Shown: positions 1-8,922, counted from the first letter of the stretch. The stretch: DNA of 64,000 nucleotides from CBDDFN01 sp965227065 (GCA_965227065.1 CBDDFN010000016.1:42493-106492); one strand, 5' to 3'. A program made the numbers and translations. The notes: a model not told the origin generated them from the sequence alone.

Positions 1-363
1 GAAGACAATGCCCATCACATTGATGACGGCGAGACGCTGGCCTTTTCTGGTTTCATAAATGCCGGTGCCAAAGCCCGGTGCATCTTCAACATAGTTGATG
101 GGGCGCAGCAGACGGGGTTCATCCCCCATGAAATCCTTGGCTTCGCGCTGGTCATAGACATGATTGCCGGAGGTCAGCACATCAATGCCACACGCAAACA
201 GCTCATCAGCGATCTTACGGGTGATACCGAAGCCACCGGCAGCGTTTTCACAGTTGACGACAACCATGTCGGGCTTGAGCCGGTCGCGCAATTCGCCCAT
301 GCGGGCCAGGACCGCCTTGCGGCCCGAACGTCCAACAATATCACCCAGAAACAGTATGCGCAT
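1..363 (-). CDS. YmdB-family metallophosphoesterase (5' part; runs off the left edge)
   Basis: Reverse-strand frame open from an ATG at 363 to the window edge, giving the N-terminal 121 residues. It begins MRILFLGDIVGRSGRK and has the metal-binding GDIVG, NCENAAGGFGIT and SGNHVYDQ motifs of the TIGR00282/YmdB family of calcineurin-like phosphodiesterases. Family members are cytoplasmic; Bacillus YmdB hydrolyses 2',3'-cAMP. The start overlaps the end of the upstream ygfA by 23 bp, so the two are probably co-transcribed. The family is about 265-280 residues, so roughly the C-terminal half lies outside the window. Family call is firm; the substrate here is unknown. Confidence 0.88.
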   Translation of the reverse strand, partial: MRILFLGDIVGRSGRKAVLARMGELRDRLKPDMVVVNCENAAGGFGITRKIADELFACGIDVLTSGNHVYDQREAKDFMGDEPRLLRPINYVEDAPGFGTGIYETRKGQRLAVINVMGIVF

Positions 364-910
364 GCGGCTCACATCGGATCAGACGGCTTGGCGTCAGAAC
401 AAAATCAAGGGCTTGGTCATGCGCCTCGCGCGGCACACTGTCAAGCAATTGCCCGTCATAGGCGAGACCCACGCTGATACACGCATGGCGCTCAAGCGTG
501 CGGTCATAAAAACCACCGCCATAGCCCAACCGCCCGCCTGACCGGTCAGCCGCCAGCAGTGGCACAAGAACAATGTCAGGTGTAAGCACCGGATTGTCCG
601 GCGCGGGTTGACGCGTCTTGAATGGGCCCTCAACCAGCCTGTCACCGGGCTCATAAGCCACAAAGAGCAAGGGCGCATCAGGCGCTCCGATTGCGGGCAA
701 ACACAGGCGCGCGCCCGCCTTGTGCGCCGCAGCCAGAAGCGGGGCCGGATCAAGCTCATGGTTCATCGCGGCATAGCCCGCCACCACGCGCGTCGCGGGG
801 GAAAATTCTTGCAGGAACAATTGGATCATCGCTGCGGGATCAACCGGCGCTGCAGCCGCCCGCAGCGCTTTCATCTTCTCGCGAAGTTCTGATTTGCTCT
901 GTTGAGACAC
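341..910 (-). CDS. ygfA: 5-formyltetrahydrofolate cyclo-ligase
   Basis: A 189-residue protein, normal length for the family. It converts 5-formyl-THF to 5,10-methenyl-THF with ATP, recycling a folate that inhibits one-carbon enzymes. Visible are the N-terminal basic SELREKMKALR helix and the C-terminal GGRLGYGGGFYDRTL nucleotide/folate loop that defines the family. Position supports the call: zapA, 6S RNA and this gene form a syntenic block conserved across Proteobacteria. The downstream phosphodiesterase overlaps its 3' end. Confidence 0.93.
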   Translation of the reverse strand: MSQQSKSELREKMKALRAAAAPVDPAAMIQLFLQEFSPATRVVAGYAAMNHELDPAPLLAAAHKAGARLCLPAIGAPDAPLLFVAYEPGDRLVEGPFKTRQPAPDNPVLTPDIVLVPLLAADRSGGRLGYGGGFYDRTLERHACISVGLAYDGQLLDSVPREAHDQALDFVLTPSRLIRCEPHAHTVSG

Positions 911-924
911 GGTCCCTCACACAT

Positions 925-1043
925 CGTCATTCCGGGGCGAACCGACAAACCCGTTTGTCGTTCGAACCCGGAATCTGAAGCCCGCACTGCCTCGCCGGTC
1001 ATCAGATCCCGGATATTTCGTTTCACGAAATTCCGGGATGACG
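925..1043. repeat. Dispersed intergenic palindromic repeat, copy 1
   Basis: The element opens with CGTCATTCCGGG and closes with TTCCGGGATGACG, so its ends are inverted. Inside are two hairpins: about 929-976, with complementary arms around CCGACAAAC/GTTTGTCG, and about 1006-1039, with arms TCCCGGATATTTCG and ACGAAATTCCGGGA. It lies between ygfA and the 6S RNA region. Similar CGTCATT...AATGACG-bounded elements recur at 21277, 43371 and 57607, always intergenic. They resemble the small non-coding palindromes common in alphaproteobacteria. Confidence 0.6.
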
Positions 1044-1054
1044 GGTTTGAAGAC

Positions 1055-1200
1055 GTGGGAGGCGGAGCCACCTGCGCCGTGCCGCGTATAAACATCCTCG
1101 TGAACCTGCATCAGCAGGTGGGCGCCGTGAATGCCAAGGACCACGGTCCAAGGCAGGGACAGCTCCCGAGAGAAGTTTAAGGTCCCGGGGATGAAAGTGC
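1055..1200 (-). ncRNA. ssrS: Probable 6S RNA (ssrS)
   Basis: This is the untranslated space between zapA and ygfA, the conserved location of 6S RNA in proteobacteria. 6S RNA mimics an open promoter and sequesters sigma70 RNA polymerase. The reverse strand is rich in hairpins: CTCTCGGGAG, then GGACC-GT-GGTCC near 1141-1155, then ACCTGCTGATGCAGGT near 1103-1118. No coding frame here has family features. Boundaries are approximate. The call rests on synteny and foldability, not on a covariance search. Confidence 0.55.
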
Positions 1201-1235
1201 GTCACGCACGCTGCAGCGTCCGCCAGACAATCAAG

Positions 1236-1550
1236 TTAAGCACTCTCCAGGGCCTCTGCAATGGCTTCAAGCCGGGCTGCGGCATCGCCGTCATTCTCCG
1301 ACTGGCCTTTCAGCGCGGCAATCGCTTCTTGCGCATCTTCAAGCCGGGACACCGCTTCGGCCAGCTCATCAGCGATCATCAGGCTCGCCATCAGCAATAG
1401 CCGGGCATCGCCGACCTGACCGACTTTTTGCGCCAGTTCGGACACGTGATGGTCGACATAACGCGCCAGATCGACCAGCCGTTCTTCCTCGCCCGGTTCA
1501 CAGGCAATCGGAAAGCCCCGGCCATTGATTGAAACATTGATTTGAGACAC
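1236..1550 (-). CDS. zapA: Cell division protein ZapA
   Basis: A 104-residue protein beginning MSQINVSINGRGFPIACEPG, then the EERLVDLARYVDHHV segment and a C-terminal coiled coil (residues about 65-100). This is the usual ZapA layout. ZapA is a cytoplasmic FtsZ-binding protein that bundles protofilaments and tightens the Z ring. It lies 12 bp downstream of a coiled-coil gene that matches Caulobacter ZauP in position and type. The 6S RNA region follows. Confidence 0.92.
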   Translation of the reverse strand: MSQINVSINGRGFPIACEPGEEERLVDLARYVDHHVSELAQKVGQVGDARLLLMASLMIADELAEAVSRLEDAQEAIAALKGQSENDGDAAARLEAIAEALESA

Positions 1551-1562
1551 AGCCCGCGCTCC

Positions 1563-2033
1563 TTACGACAGAAGCGACAGGTTCTGCGGCTCGCTTTCCT
1601 CACGTTCGCCCGCATCATTGGCGGGTTCATCCGCCTCGGATTGATCGGCGTCGGCCATCATGAACTCTTCGGGCTCAGATTCAGCGTCAGGGTCAGCCTC
1701 GGCGTCGCCATCGGCGTCCGCCCCACCTTCAGCCTCGGTCGCACCATCGAGAACGCCCTGGATGGAAGACACGGCATCATCGATGCGCGCCTCAACTTCG
1801 TCGAGCAGCCCGCCAAGGCCCGCCTGGGCGCGCTCAAGCTCTGCAACCCGCGCTTCAGCGGCTTTCAGCTTGTGTTCGGTTTCAGAAAGAGTGGCCAGAC
1901 GGGCTTCGGCCGCTTCGGCGCGGGCCCGCTCTGTTTTCAGCGCCTCAGTGGCTGTCTGGGCGGCTTTTTCAAGCCGGACCAGCGCTTGGGCCACACTGTG
2001 TTGGCGCGAATCAGTGTTTTGTTCGGTGCTCAT
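1563..2033 (-). CDS. zauP: Coiled-coil protein upstream of zapA (ZauP-like, DUF4164 type)
   Basis: 156 residues. Residues about 15-75 form a continuous Ala/Glu-rich coiled coil (ALVRLEKAAQTATEAL onward), and residues about 100-156 are a strongly acidic, disordered Asp/Glu tail. In Caulobacter the gene directly upstream of zapA encodes ZauP, a coiled-coil partner of ZapA that focuses the Z ring. The same arrangement is seen here, 12 bp before zapA. Sequence alone would only give a generic DUF4164-like coiled coil, so the functional call comes mainly from position. Confidence 0.7.
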   Translation of the reverse strand: MSTEQNTDSRQHSVAQALVRLEKAAQTATEALKTERARAEAAEARLATLSETEHKLKAAEARVAELERAQAGLGGLLDEVEARIDDAVSSIQGVLDGATEAEGGADADGDAEADPDAESEPEEFMMADADQSEADEPANDAGEREESEPQNLSLLS

Positions 2034-2153
2034 GGCTCATCATAGCCCGGCTTGTCGGTTCGCAAAACCATTGTGTGAAGAAATCAGGGTGCGAACAAAT
2101 CAGGCCCTTTTGAAGCAAAATTGCCGCATTGATCGGCCAAAACCGCGCAATGC

Positions 2154-2181
2154 TTGACCCCATGGGCACCATCTGTAATGT
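2154..2181 (+). promoter_or_regulatory. Candidate sigma70 promoter for the tkt operon
   Basis: TTGACC at 2154-2159, a 16-bp spacer, and TAATGT at 2176-2181. It sits about 70 bp upstream of the chosen tkt start in the divergent zauP-tkt gap. A longer tkt reading frame would start inside this promoter, which favours the start at 2250. Confidence 0.45.
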
Positions 2182-2249
2182 GGCCCCGCATTTGGGCTCA
2201 AAATTTTTGGGTCTGGCACCTTTCCACGCTTTCTCGGGATTTGCGCATC

Positions 2250-4253
2250 ATGACCGCATCGGACACATTCGCCCCGGCTGACCTTCAAAATATGGCCAAT
2301 GCCATCCGGGCCTTGTCGATGGACGCGGTTCAAAAAGCCAATTCAGGCCATCCCGGCATGCCGATGGGCATGGCGGACGTGGCCACGGTGCTGTTTTCTG
2401 AACATTTGAAGTTTGATCCCAAAAAGCCCGACTGGGCCGATCGCGACCGGTTTGTTCTGTCGGCGGGTCACGGCTCCATGCTGATGTACAGCCTGCTGCA
2501 TCTGACGGGTTATGAGGACATGACCCTCGATCAGCTGAAAAATTTCCGCCAATTGGGCGCCCGCACCGCCGGTCACCCCGAATATGGCGAAGCCAAAGGC
2601 ATTGAGACGACCACCGGCCCGCTCGGTCAGGGCATCGCCAATGCAGTGGGCATGGCGATGGCTGAAAAGCTGCTGGCCGCGCGCTTCGGCGCTGACATTG
2701 TCGATCACTATACTTATGCGATTGCAGGCGATGGCTGCCTGATGGAAGGCATTTCCCATGAGGCGATCTCACTTGCGGGCCATTTGAAGCTCGGCAAGCT
2801 GATCGTTCTGTTTGACGATAATGGCATTTCGATTGACGGCCCAACCGATCTGGCCGTGTCCGATGATCAGTGCAAACGCTTTGAAGCGTCCGGCTGGCAC
2901 ACAATTGCGGTCGATGGCCATGATATGGCCGCCGTGTCGAAAGCCATCACCGAGGCCAAAGCGGTCACCGACAAGCCGACCATGATTGCCTGCAAAACCG
3001 TCATCGGTTTCGGTTCTCCCAACAAGCAGGGAACGTCCGGCGTCCATGGCGCAGCGCTCGGCGATGATGAGGTTGCGCTGACCCGTGAGACGCTGGGCTG
3101 GAATGCCGAACCCTTCGTCATCCCCGATGATGTGCTTGCCAACTGGCGCACCGCCGGTGCGCGCGGCGCCAGCGACAGCGCCGCCTGGGACGCCCGGTTT
3201 GCCGGTCTTGAGGCCGATCAAAAAGCCTTGTGGACCCGCACTCAGGCCGGTGATTTGCCCGTAGGCTTCACCCAGGCAATCAATGATTTCAAAAAGGCCG
3301 CCTCAGACGCGGCAGCCTCAGTCGCAACCCGTAAATCCTCAGAGAATGTCCTCAAAGTCATCAATGAGGTTGTTCCCGAAACAATTGGCGGTTCGGCGGA
3401 CCTGACCGGATCAAACAATACCAAAGCCGGCCCCATGAACCCCGTGACGCCGGATGATTTCTCGGGCCGTTACATCTATTGGGGCGTGCGCGAACACGGT
3501 ATGGCGGCGGCCATGAACGGCATGGCGCTGCATGGCGGCATGATCCCTTATGGCGCCACCTTCCTCGTCTTTACCGATTATTGCCGGCCGTCAATCCGCC
3601 TGTCGGCACTGATGAAGCAGCGTGTCATCTATGTGATGACCCATGATTCTATCGGGCTGGGCGAAGATGGTCCGACCCACCAGCCGGTTGAACATGTCGC
3701 CAGCCTGCGCGCCATGCCCAATGTGGCGGTGTTCCGGCCCTGCGATTCGGTTGAAACCGCCGAAGCCTGGGCGCTGGCGCTTGAAAACAAGTCCGGCCCC
3801 AGCATCCTGGCGCTGACCCGTCAGGGTCTACCCACCGCGCGGACCGAACATACGGATGAAAACCTGTCGGCCAAGGGTGGCTATGTGCTGAAAGAAGCCA
3901 GCGCCGCGCCCAAAGTCGTGCTGATGGCGACGGGCTCGGAAGTTGAGCTGGCCTTGCAGGCGGCCCAGGAGCTTGAAGCCGACGCCATCCCCACCCGCGT
4001 GGTGTCGATGGTGTGCTTTGAACGGTTTGAAGCCCAATCCGACAGCTATCGCCGCGATGTGCTCGGCACCGATGTGGTCCGGGTCGCGGTTGAAGCGGGT
4101 GTCCGCCAAAGCTGGGACCGGTATCTCGGTGACACTGGCGGCTTTGTCGGCATGGCAAGCTTCGGCGCCAGCGCCCCTTACAAAGATTTGTACGCCCATT
4201 TCGGCATTACCGCCGCTGCTGTGGTATCAGAAGCCAAAGCGCGGCTCGGCTAA
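2250..4253 (+). CDS. tkt: Transketolase
   Basis: 667 residues, matching the family (about 660). It moves two-carbon ketol units between sugar phosphates in the non-oxidative pentose phosphate pathway, using thiamine diphosphate. Seen: SGHPGMPMGMA near residue 32, the TPP motif starting GDGCLMEG at residues 160-162 and ending FDDNGI, and the pyrimidine-domain VREHGMAAAMNG. The start at 2250 (MTASDTFAPADL) is preferred because the longer frame from 2154 runs through the promoter and adds a non-homologous leader. It is first in a carbon-metabolism operon that also carries thiE, which makes the precursor of its cofactor. Confidence 0.95.
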   Translation: MTASDTFAPADLQNMANAIRALSMDAVQKANSGHPGMPMGMADVATVLFSEHLKFDPKKPDWADRDRFVLSAGHGSMLMYSLLHLTGYEDMTLDQLKNFRQLGARTAGHPEYGEAKGIETTTGPLGQGIANAVGMAMAEKLLAARFGADIVDHYTYAIAGDGCLMEGISHEAISLAGHLKLGKLIVLFDDNGISIDGPTDLAVSDDQCKRFEASGWHTIAVDGHDMAAVSKAITEAKAVTDKPTMIACKTVIGFGSPNKQGTSGVHGAALGDDEVALTRETLGWNAEPFVIPDDVLANWRTAGARGASDSAAWDARFAGLEADQKALWTRTQAGDLPVGFTQAINDFKKAASDAAASVATRKSSENVLKVINEVVPETIGGSADLTGSNNTKAGPMNPVTPDDFSGRYIYWGVREHGMAAAMNGMALHGGMIPYGATFLVFTDYCRPSIRLSALMKQRVIYVMTHDSIGLGEDGPTHQPVEHVASLRAMPNVAVFRPCDSVETAEAWALALENKSGPSILALTRQGLPTARTEHTDENLSAKGGYVLKEASAAPKVVLMATGSEVELALQAAQELEADAIPTRVVSMVCFERFEAQSDSYRRDVLGTDVVRVAVEAGVRQSWDRYLGDTGGFVGMASFGASAPYKDLYAHFGITAAAVVSEAKARLG

Positions 4254-4273
4254 CCTTATGTGACATGCACCAC

Positions 4274-4296
4274 AAGGGGCCGATTGGCCCCTTTTT
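4274..4296 (+). terminator. Hairpin with T run between tkt and gap
   Basis: AAGGGGCC-GATT-GGCCCCTTTTT: an 8-bp stem, 4-base loop and T run, 21 bp after the tkt stop and just before the gap ribosome site. It may partly separate tkt from the downstream glycolytic genes or protect an mRNA 3' end. Confidence 0.7.
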
Positions 4297-4313
4297 ACTG
4301 GAGGAGAAAGAAA

Positions 4314-5318
4314 ATGGCAGTTCGCGTTGCGATCAATGGATTTGGACGGATTGGCCGGAACGTACTCCGCGCGATCGTCGAGACCGGTCGGACGGATGTC
4401 GAGGTGGTGGCCATCAACGATCTGGGTCCGGTGGACACCAATGCCCATCTGATCCGTTATGATTCGGTTCATGGCCGCTTCCCCGGCACCGTCACCGTTG
4501 ACGGCGACACAATCGATGTCGGCCAGGGCCCCATCAAAGTCACCGCCATCCGCAACCCCGCCGAATTGCCCTGGGGCGAAATCGGCGTTGATATTGTGAT
4601 GGAATGCACCGGCATTTTTGCCAGCAAGGAAAAAGCCTCGGCGCATATCGAAGCCGGTGCCAAGCGCGTGCTGGTTTCCGCACCCGCCGATCAGGCCGAC
4701 CTGACCGTCGTTTACGGCGTCAACCATGACAAGCTTGAAGCCGGTCACACCGTTGTGTCGAACGCCAGCTGCACCACCAACTGTCTCGCCCCTGTGGCGC
4801 AAGTGCTGAACAATTCGGTCGGCATTGAGCAAGGCTTCATGACGACCGTGCACGCCTATACCGGCGATCAGCCGACGCTTGATGTCATGCACAAGGATTT
4901 GCGCCGGGGCCGTGCCGCTGCCGTGTCGATGATCCCGACTTCGACGGGGGCCGCCCGCGCTGTCGGCCTGGTGCTGCCCGAGCTGAAAGGCAAGCTGGAC
5001 GGCACCGCCGTGCGCGTGCCGACGCCGAACGTGTCAATGATCGATCTGGTGTTCAACGCCAAGCGCGACACCACCGCCGAAGAGGTCAACCAGCTGATCA
5101 CCGATGCCGCCAACGGCCCGCTGAAAGGCGTGCTGGGCGTGTGTGACGAGCCGCTGGTGTCGATCGACTTCAACCACAATGCCAACAGCTCAACCTTTGA
5201 TCTGACCCAGACCCAGGTCATTGATGGCCGTCTGGTCCGTGTTCTCAGCTGGTATGACAATGAATGGGGTTTCTCAAACCGCATGTCCGATACCGCTGTC
5301 GCCATGGGCAAGCTGTAA
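4314..5318 (+). CDS. gap: Glyceraldehyde-3-phosphate dehydrogenase, type I
   Basis: 334 residues. NAD fold at the N terminus (VAINGFGRIGRNVLR), catalytic Cys153 in SNASCTTNCLAP, and the C-terminal SWYDNEWGFSNRM. It oxidises glyceraldehyde-3-phosphate to 1,3-bisphosphoglycerate. The start at 4314 follows a strong GAGGAG site at 4301 with 7-bp spacing; a longer frame adds 18 non-homologous residues. Directly followed by pgk, the next enzyme of the pathway. Confidence 0.97.
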   Translation: MAVRVAINGFGRIGRNVLRAIVETGRTDVEVVAINDLGPVDTNAHLIRYDSVHGRFPGTVTVDGDTIDVGQGPIKVTAIRNPAELPWGEIGVDIVMECTGIFASKEKASAHIEAGAKRVLVSAPADQADLTVVYGVNHDKLEAGHTVVSNASCTTNCLAPVAQVLNNSVGIEQGFMTTVHAYTGDQPTLDVMHKDLRRGRAAAVSMIPTSTGAARAVGLVLPELKGKLDGTAVRVPTPNVSMIDLVFNAKRDTTAEEVNQLITDAANGPLKGVLGVCDEPLVSIDFNHNANSSTFDLTQTQVIDGRLVRVLSWYDNEWGFSNRMSDTAVAMGKL

Positions 5319-5330
5319 GGGTCGCGACCG

Positions 5331-6524
5331 GTGGGCTATCGCACACTCGATCAAGCCGATCTGGCGGGCAAGCGCGTGCTTGTCCGCCTCGATCTCAATG
5401 TGCCGTTTGAAAATGGCGCGGTGACCGACCAGACCCGGCTTGAGCGCGTGTTGCCAACGCTCACCGCCTTGACCGAAGCGGGCGCGCGCGTCATTGCGCT
5501 CAGCCACTTTGGCCGCCCCAAAGGCGAACGCAAGCCCGACATGTCGCTGCGTCCCATTGCGGCTGCGCTGGGCGATCTGTTGCACAAGGCCGTCAGCTTT
5601 GCCGAGGACTGCATCGGTGATGCCGCGGCTTCGGAAGTGGGCGCGCTGGGCAATGGCGAAATTCTGGTTCTTGAGAACACCCGCTTTCACAAGGGTGAAG
5701 AAAAGAACGATCCCGGTTTCGTCGCCGAACTCGCCAAGCTTGGGGACATTTACGTCAATGACGCCTTCTCGGCAGCACACCGGGCCCATGCCTCGACCGA
5801 AGGTCTGGCGCGCGTTCTGCCCGCTTATGCCGGTCTCAATATGCAGGCCGAGCTTGAGGCGCTGGAAGCCGCCCTTGGAACGCCCGAGCATCCTGTGGTG
5901 GCCGTTGTCGGCGGCGCCAAGGTCAGCTCCAAAATCGATCTTCTGAAAAACCTCATCACCCGTGTCGATCATTTGCTGATCGGCGGGGCGATGGCCAACA
6001 CATTTCTGGCCGCCCGCGGCATCAATGTCGGCAAGTCGCTGTGTGAAGAAGACCTCAAAGGCACGGCCCTTGAGATCCTCAACGCCGCCGGTGAAGCGGG
6101 CTGCGAAATCGTGCTGCCGCGCGATGGGGTGATCACCAAGGAATTTGCCGCCAATGCGAAGGCGATGACGCTTCAGGTCGATCGCATTCCGCAAGACGGC
6201 ATGATGCTTGATGTCGGCACCGAGACCATCGCTGATTTCGGCATCCGTTTTGAAGGCGCTAAAACGGTCGTGTGGAACGGCCCGCTGGGAGCCTTTGAAA
6301 TCTCGCCGTTTGACACGGCAACGACCATGGCGCTGCGCCATGTCGGCATGTTGGCCAAGGCCGGCCGGATCAAGGCCATCGCCGGTGGCGGCGATACGGT
6401 CGCGGCCATCAACAATGCCGGGAATGTGTATGATAATCTCACCTATGTTTCGACCGCTGGCGGCGCCTTCCTTGAGTGGCTGGAAGGCAAAGACCTGCCC
6501 GGTGTCGAAGCACTCAAAGCCTAA
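5331..6524 (+). CDS. pgk: Phosphoglycerate kinase
   Basis: 397 residues from a GTG start 12 bp after gap. Shows the substrate loop KRVLVRLDLNVPFENG, the FGRPKGERKP segment, and the nucleotide-site GGAKVSSKIDLL and GGGDTVAAINNAG motifs. Catalyses reversible transfer between 1,3-bisphosphoglycerate and ADP. The GTG start has only a weak ribosome site (TAAGGG), consistent with coupling to gap. The 355-residue antisense frame over it is a composition shadow. Confidence 0.97.
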   Translation: MGYRTLDQADLAGKRVLVRLDLNVPFENGAVTDQTRLERVLPTLTALTEAGARVIALSHFGRPKGERKPDMSLRPIAAALGDLLHKAVSFAEDCIGDAAASEVGALGNGEILVLENTRFHKGEEKNDPGFVAELAKLGDIYVNDAFSAAHRAHASTEGLARVLPAYAGLNMQAELEALEAALGTPEHPVVAVVGGAKVSSKIDLLKNLITRVDHLLIGGAMANTFLAARGINVGKSLCEEDLKGTALEILNAAGEAGCEIVLPRDGVITKEFAANAKAMTLQVDRIPQDGMMLDVGTETIADFGIRFEGAKTVVWNGPLGAFEISPFDTATTMALRHVGMLAKAGRIKAIAGGGDTVAAINNAGNVYDNLTYVSTAGGAFLEWLEGKDLPGVEALKA

Positions 6525-6538
6525 AAGGGGTTTTCACA

Positions 6539-7564
6539 ATGGATAAAGCCAAACTTGAAGCCATCGCCGCCAAGATCATGACGCCGGGTCGCGGCATCCT
6601 TGCCGCCGACGAATCGACCGGCACTATCAAAAAGCGGTTCGACCAAATCAACACCGTCTCGACTGAAGACAGCCGCCGCGACTATCGCGAAATGCTGTTC
6701 CGCACCGAAGGCTTTGGTGACTATATTTCGGGCGTCATCCTGTTTGATGAAACCATTCGTCAAAACGCCAAGGACGGCACCCCGCTGCGCGATCTGATCA
6801 CCGCAGCCGATGCGGTTCCCGGCATCAAGGTTGATGCGGGTGCCAAGCCGCTGGCCGGACGTCCCGGTGAAATGGTGACCGAAGGTCTTGATGGCCTGCG
6901 CGACCGCCTCGCCGAATATGCCGATCTGGGTGCGGGTTTCGCCAAATGGCGCGCGGTGATCAATATCGCCGAAGGCATCCCCTCTTATTCGTGCATCCAT
7001 TCCAACGCCCATGCGCTCGCCCGTTATGCTGCGCTGTGCCAAGAAGCCGGTATCGTTCCGATTGTGGAACCTGAAGTCATCATGGATGGCAGCCATTCGA
7101 TCGACACTTGCGATGCGGTGACCGAATGGGCGCTCAACACGCTGTACAGCGAAATGCACTATGCCGGTGTTTACCTCGAAGGCTCGCTGCTCAAGCCTAA
7201 TATGGTGATCTCGGGCACCGATGCGCCCAACCGCGCCGGTGTTGACGAAGTGGCTGACCGCACGGTTGCCTGCCTCAAGCGCACCGTGCCGAGCGCTGTT
7301 CCCGGCATCGTGTTCCTGTCGGGCGGCCAGTCCGATGAAGAAGCCACCGCGCATCTCAATTCGATGAATGCGCGCTATGACCTGCCCTGGGGCTTGTCCT
7401 TCTCCTATGGCCGCGCGCTGCAGCAGGCTGCGCTGAAAGCCTGGCAAGGCAAGGAAGATAATGTTGCGGCCGCGCAAGCCGCTTTTGCCCATCGCGCCAA
7501 GATGAACAGCCTGGCCGAGAAAGGCGAATGGACCACCGAGCAGGAGCAGGCGCTCGCCGCCTAA
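6539..7564 (+). CDS. fba: Fructose-bisphosphate aldolase, class I
   Basis: 341 residues, starting 14 bp after pgk. It is a class I (Schiff base) aldolase of the animal/plant type: GRGILAADESTGTIKKRF near residue 18, EPEVIMDG near residue 178, and the Schiff-base Lys219 in GSLLKPNM. It splits fructose-1,6-bisphosphate to triose phosphates without a metal. A longer frame overlapping pgk is not needed. Confidence 0.95.
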   Translation: MDKAKLEAIAAKIMTPGRGILAADESTGTIKKRFDQINTVSTEDSRRDYREMLFRTEGFGDYISGVILFDETIRQNAKDGTPLRDLITAADAVPGIKVDAGAKPLAGRPGEMVTEGLDGLRDRLAEYADLGAGFAKWRAVINIAEGIPSYSCIHSNAHALARYAALCQEAGIVPIVEPEVIMDGSHSIDTCDAVTEWALNTLYSEMHYAGVYLEGSLLKPNMVISGTDAPNRAGVDEVADRTVACLKRTVPSAVPGIVFLSGGQSDEEATAHLNSMNARYDLPWGLSFSYGRALQQAALKAWQGKEDNVAAAQAAFAHRAKMNSLAEKGEWTTEQEQALAA

Positions 7565-7570
7565 CGCGCG

Positions 7571-8260
7571 ATGGCTTCATCTCACGAGCATGATGAGACG
7601 GCACTGGAAGAACTCCGGTGCCGTCTTTATTTGATCAGCCCGCCCAGGCTTGACGATCTGGACGGCTTTGCCGCTGTGTTTGAAAGCGCCTTGCAGGGCG
7701 GCGATATCGCCTGCTTTCAGCTGCGGCTCAAAAACACAGAAGACGCCGACATTCTCAACGCGACCGAGCGGCTGATGCCGCTGGCGCACGCCCATGATGT
7801 CGCCTTTTTGATCAATGACCGGCCCGATCTTGCCAAAAAGGCTGGCGCCGATGGCGTCCATGTCGGTCAGGAAGACATGCCTTATGTGACCGCCCGCGCG
7901 GTGATGGGTGATGAGGCCATTGTCGGCGTGACCTGCCATGATTCCCGCCACCTTGCCATGGCGGCGGGGGAAGCGGGTGCCGACTATGTCGCCTTTGGTG
8001 CCTTTTTCGATACCTCAACCAAGGTCGCAAAGGCGCAAGCCACTGTCGATACGCTTAAATGGTGGGCCGAACTGATGGAAGTTCCCGCCGTGGCGATCGG
8101 CGGGATCACGCCGTCCAATTGCCGCCCGCTGGTGGAAGCCGGCGCTGATTTTCTTGCCGTCGCCAATGGCGTGTGGGGCTATTCAGACGGCGCGGCCGAA
8201 GCCGTCCGGCGCTTCAACGCGATATTTGACGAGATTGCGCCCCTGCGCGCGCATGATTGA
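7571..8260 (+). CDS. thiE: Thiamine-phosphate synthase family (ThiE/TenI)
   Basis: 229 residues, 6 bp after fba. A TIM-barrel enzyme joining HMP-pyrophosphate and thiazole phosphate. Seen: FQLRLKN near the start, INDRPDLAKKAGADGVHVGQED (diphosphate and Mg site), GVTCHDS, and a C-terminal AIGGITPSN phosphate loop. TenI-like members share this fold and lack synthase activity; the intact INDR and GxHxGQED motifs favour a synthase. Placement in the glycolytic operon links thiamine supply with transketolase demand. Confidence 0.85.
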   Translation: MASSHEHDETALEELRCRLYLISPPRLDDLDGFAAVFESALQGGDIACFQLRLKNTEDADILNATERLMPLAHAHDVAFLINDRPDLAKKAGADGVHVGQEDMPYVTARAVMGDEAIVGVTCHDSRHLAMAAGEAGADYVAFGAFFDTSTKVAKAQATVDTLKWWAELMEVPAVAIGGITPSNCRPLVEAGADFLAVANGVWGYSDGAAEAVRRFNAIFDEIAPLRAHD

Positions 8261-8349
8261 TTTTATCCCCCAATTGCCGCATTGAACCGCATCGGACGCG
8301 CTGATAGCGTCCGCGCTCTTTAAATTCCGGCGTCTCCAGAGAGGCTTTC

Positions 8350-8913
8350 ATGAAAATCAACGGCAACGAAATCCGCCCCGGCAATGTCATCGAACACAAG
8401 GACGGCCTGTGGGTTGCGGTGAAATGCCAGTCGGTCAAACCCGGCAAAGGCGGCGCGTTCAATCAGGTTGAACTGAAAAATCTGCGCGACGGCACCAAAT
8501 TGAATGAGCGCTTCCGCGCCTCTGAGAATGTCGAACGCGTCCGGCTTGAGCAAAAAGACCATCAGTTCCTGTTCGCCGACGGTGACATGCTGACATTCAT
8601 GAATACCGAAACCTATGACCAGATCGCCCTGTCGACGGACTTTGTCGGCGACCGTGCGGTCTATTTGCAGGACGGCATGCAGGTCACGCTGGAATTTTAT
8701 GAAGAAGAGCCGATCGGCTTTGCCCTGCCTGAGCAAGTCGTGCTGGAGGTCGCCGAAACCGAACCGACGGTGAAAGGCCAGACGGCTGCGTCGTCATACA
8801 AGCCTGCCATCATGGACAATGGCCTGCGCGTGATGGTGCCGCCCTTCATTTCGGTCGGCGAACGGGTCGTCGTGCAAACCGAAGATTCCACCTATTTGCG
8901 GCGTGCCGACTAG
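8350..8913 (+). CDS. efp: Translation elongation factor P
   Basis: 187 residues with three beta-barrel domains. Domain I carries the loop KPGKGGAF, with Lys33 at the position modified in other bacteria. Domain III ends in the conserved ISVGERVVVQTEDSTYLRRA. EF-P rescues ribosomes stalled at polyproline; proline-rich proteins such as the one at 9906 are plausible clients. The upstream gap holds a small hairpin (GGACGC...GCGTCC at 8294-8312). Confidence 0.96.
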   Translation: MKINGNEIRPGNVIEHKDGLWVAVKCQSVKPGKGGAFNQVELKNLRDGTKLNERFRASENVERVRLEQKDHQFLFADGDMLTFMNTETYDQIALSTDFVGDRAVYLQDGMQVTLEFYEEEPIGFALPEQVVLEVAETEPTVKGQTAASSYKPAIMDNGLRVMVPPFISVGERVVVQTEDSTYLRRAD

Positions 8914-8922
8914 GAATTTCTG

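Noticed and set aside
5274..6341. 355-residue antisense reading frame over pgk
   Set aside because: Third-position GC shadow; no ribosome site or family motif, and pgk is certain on the other strand.
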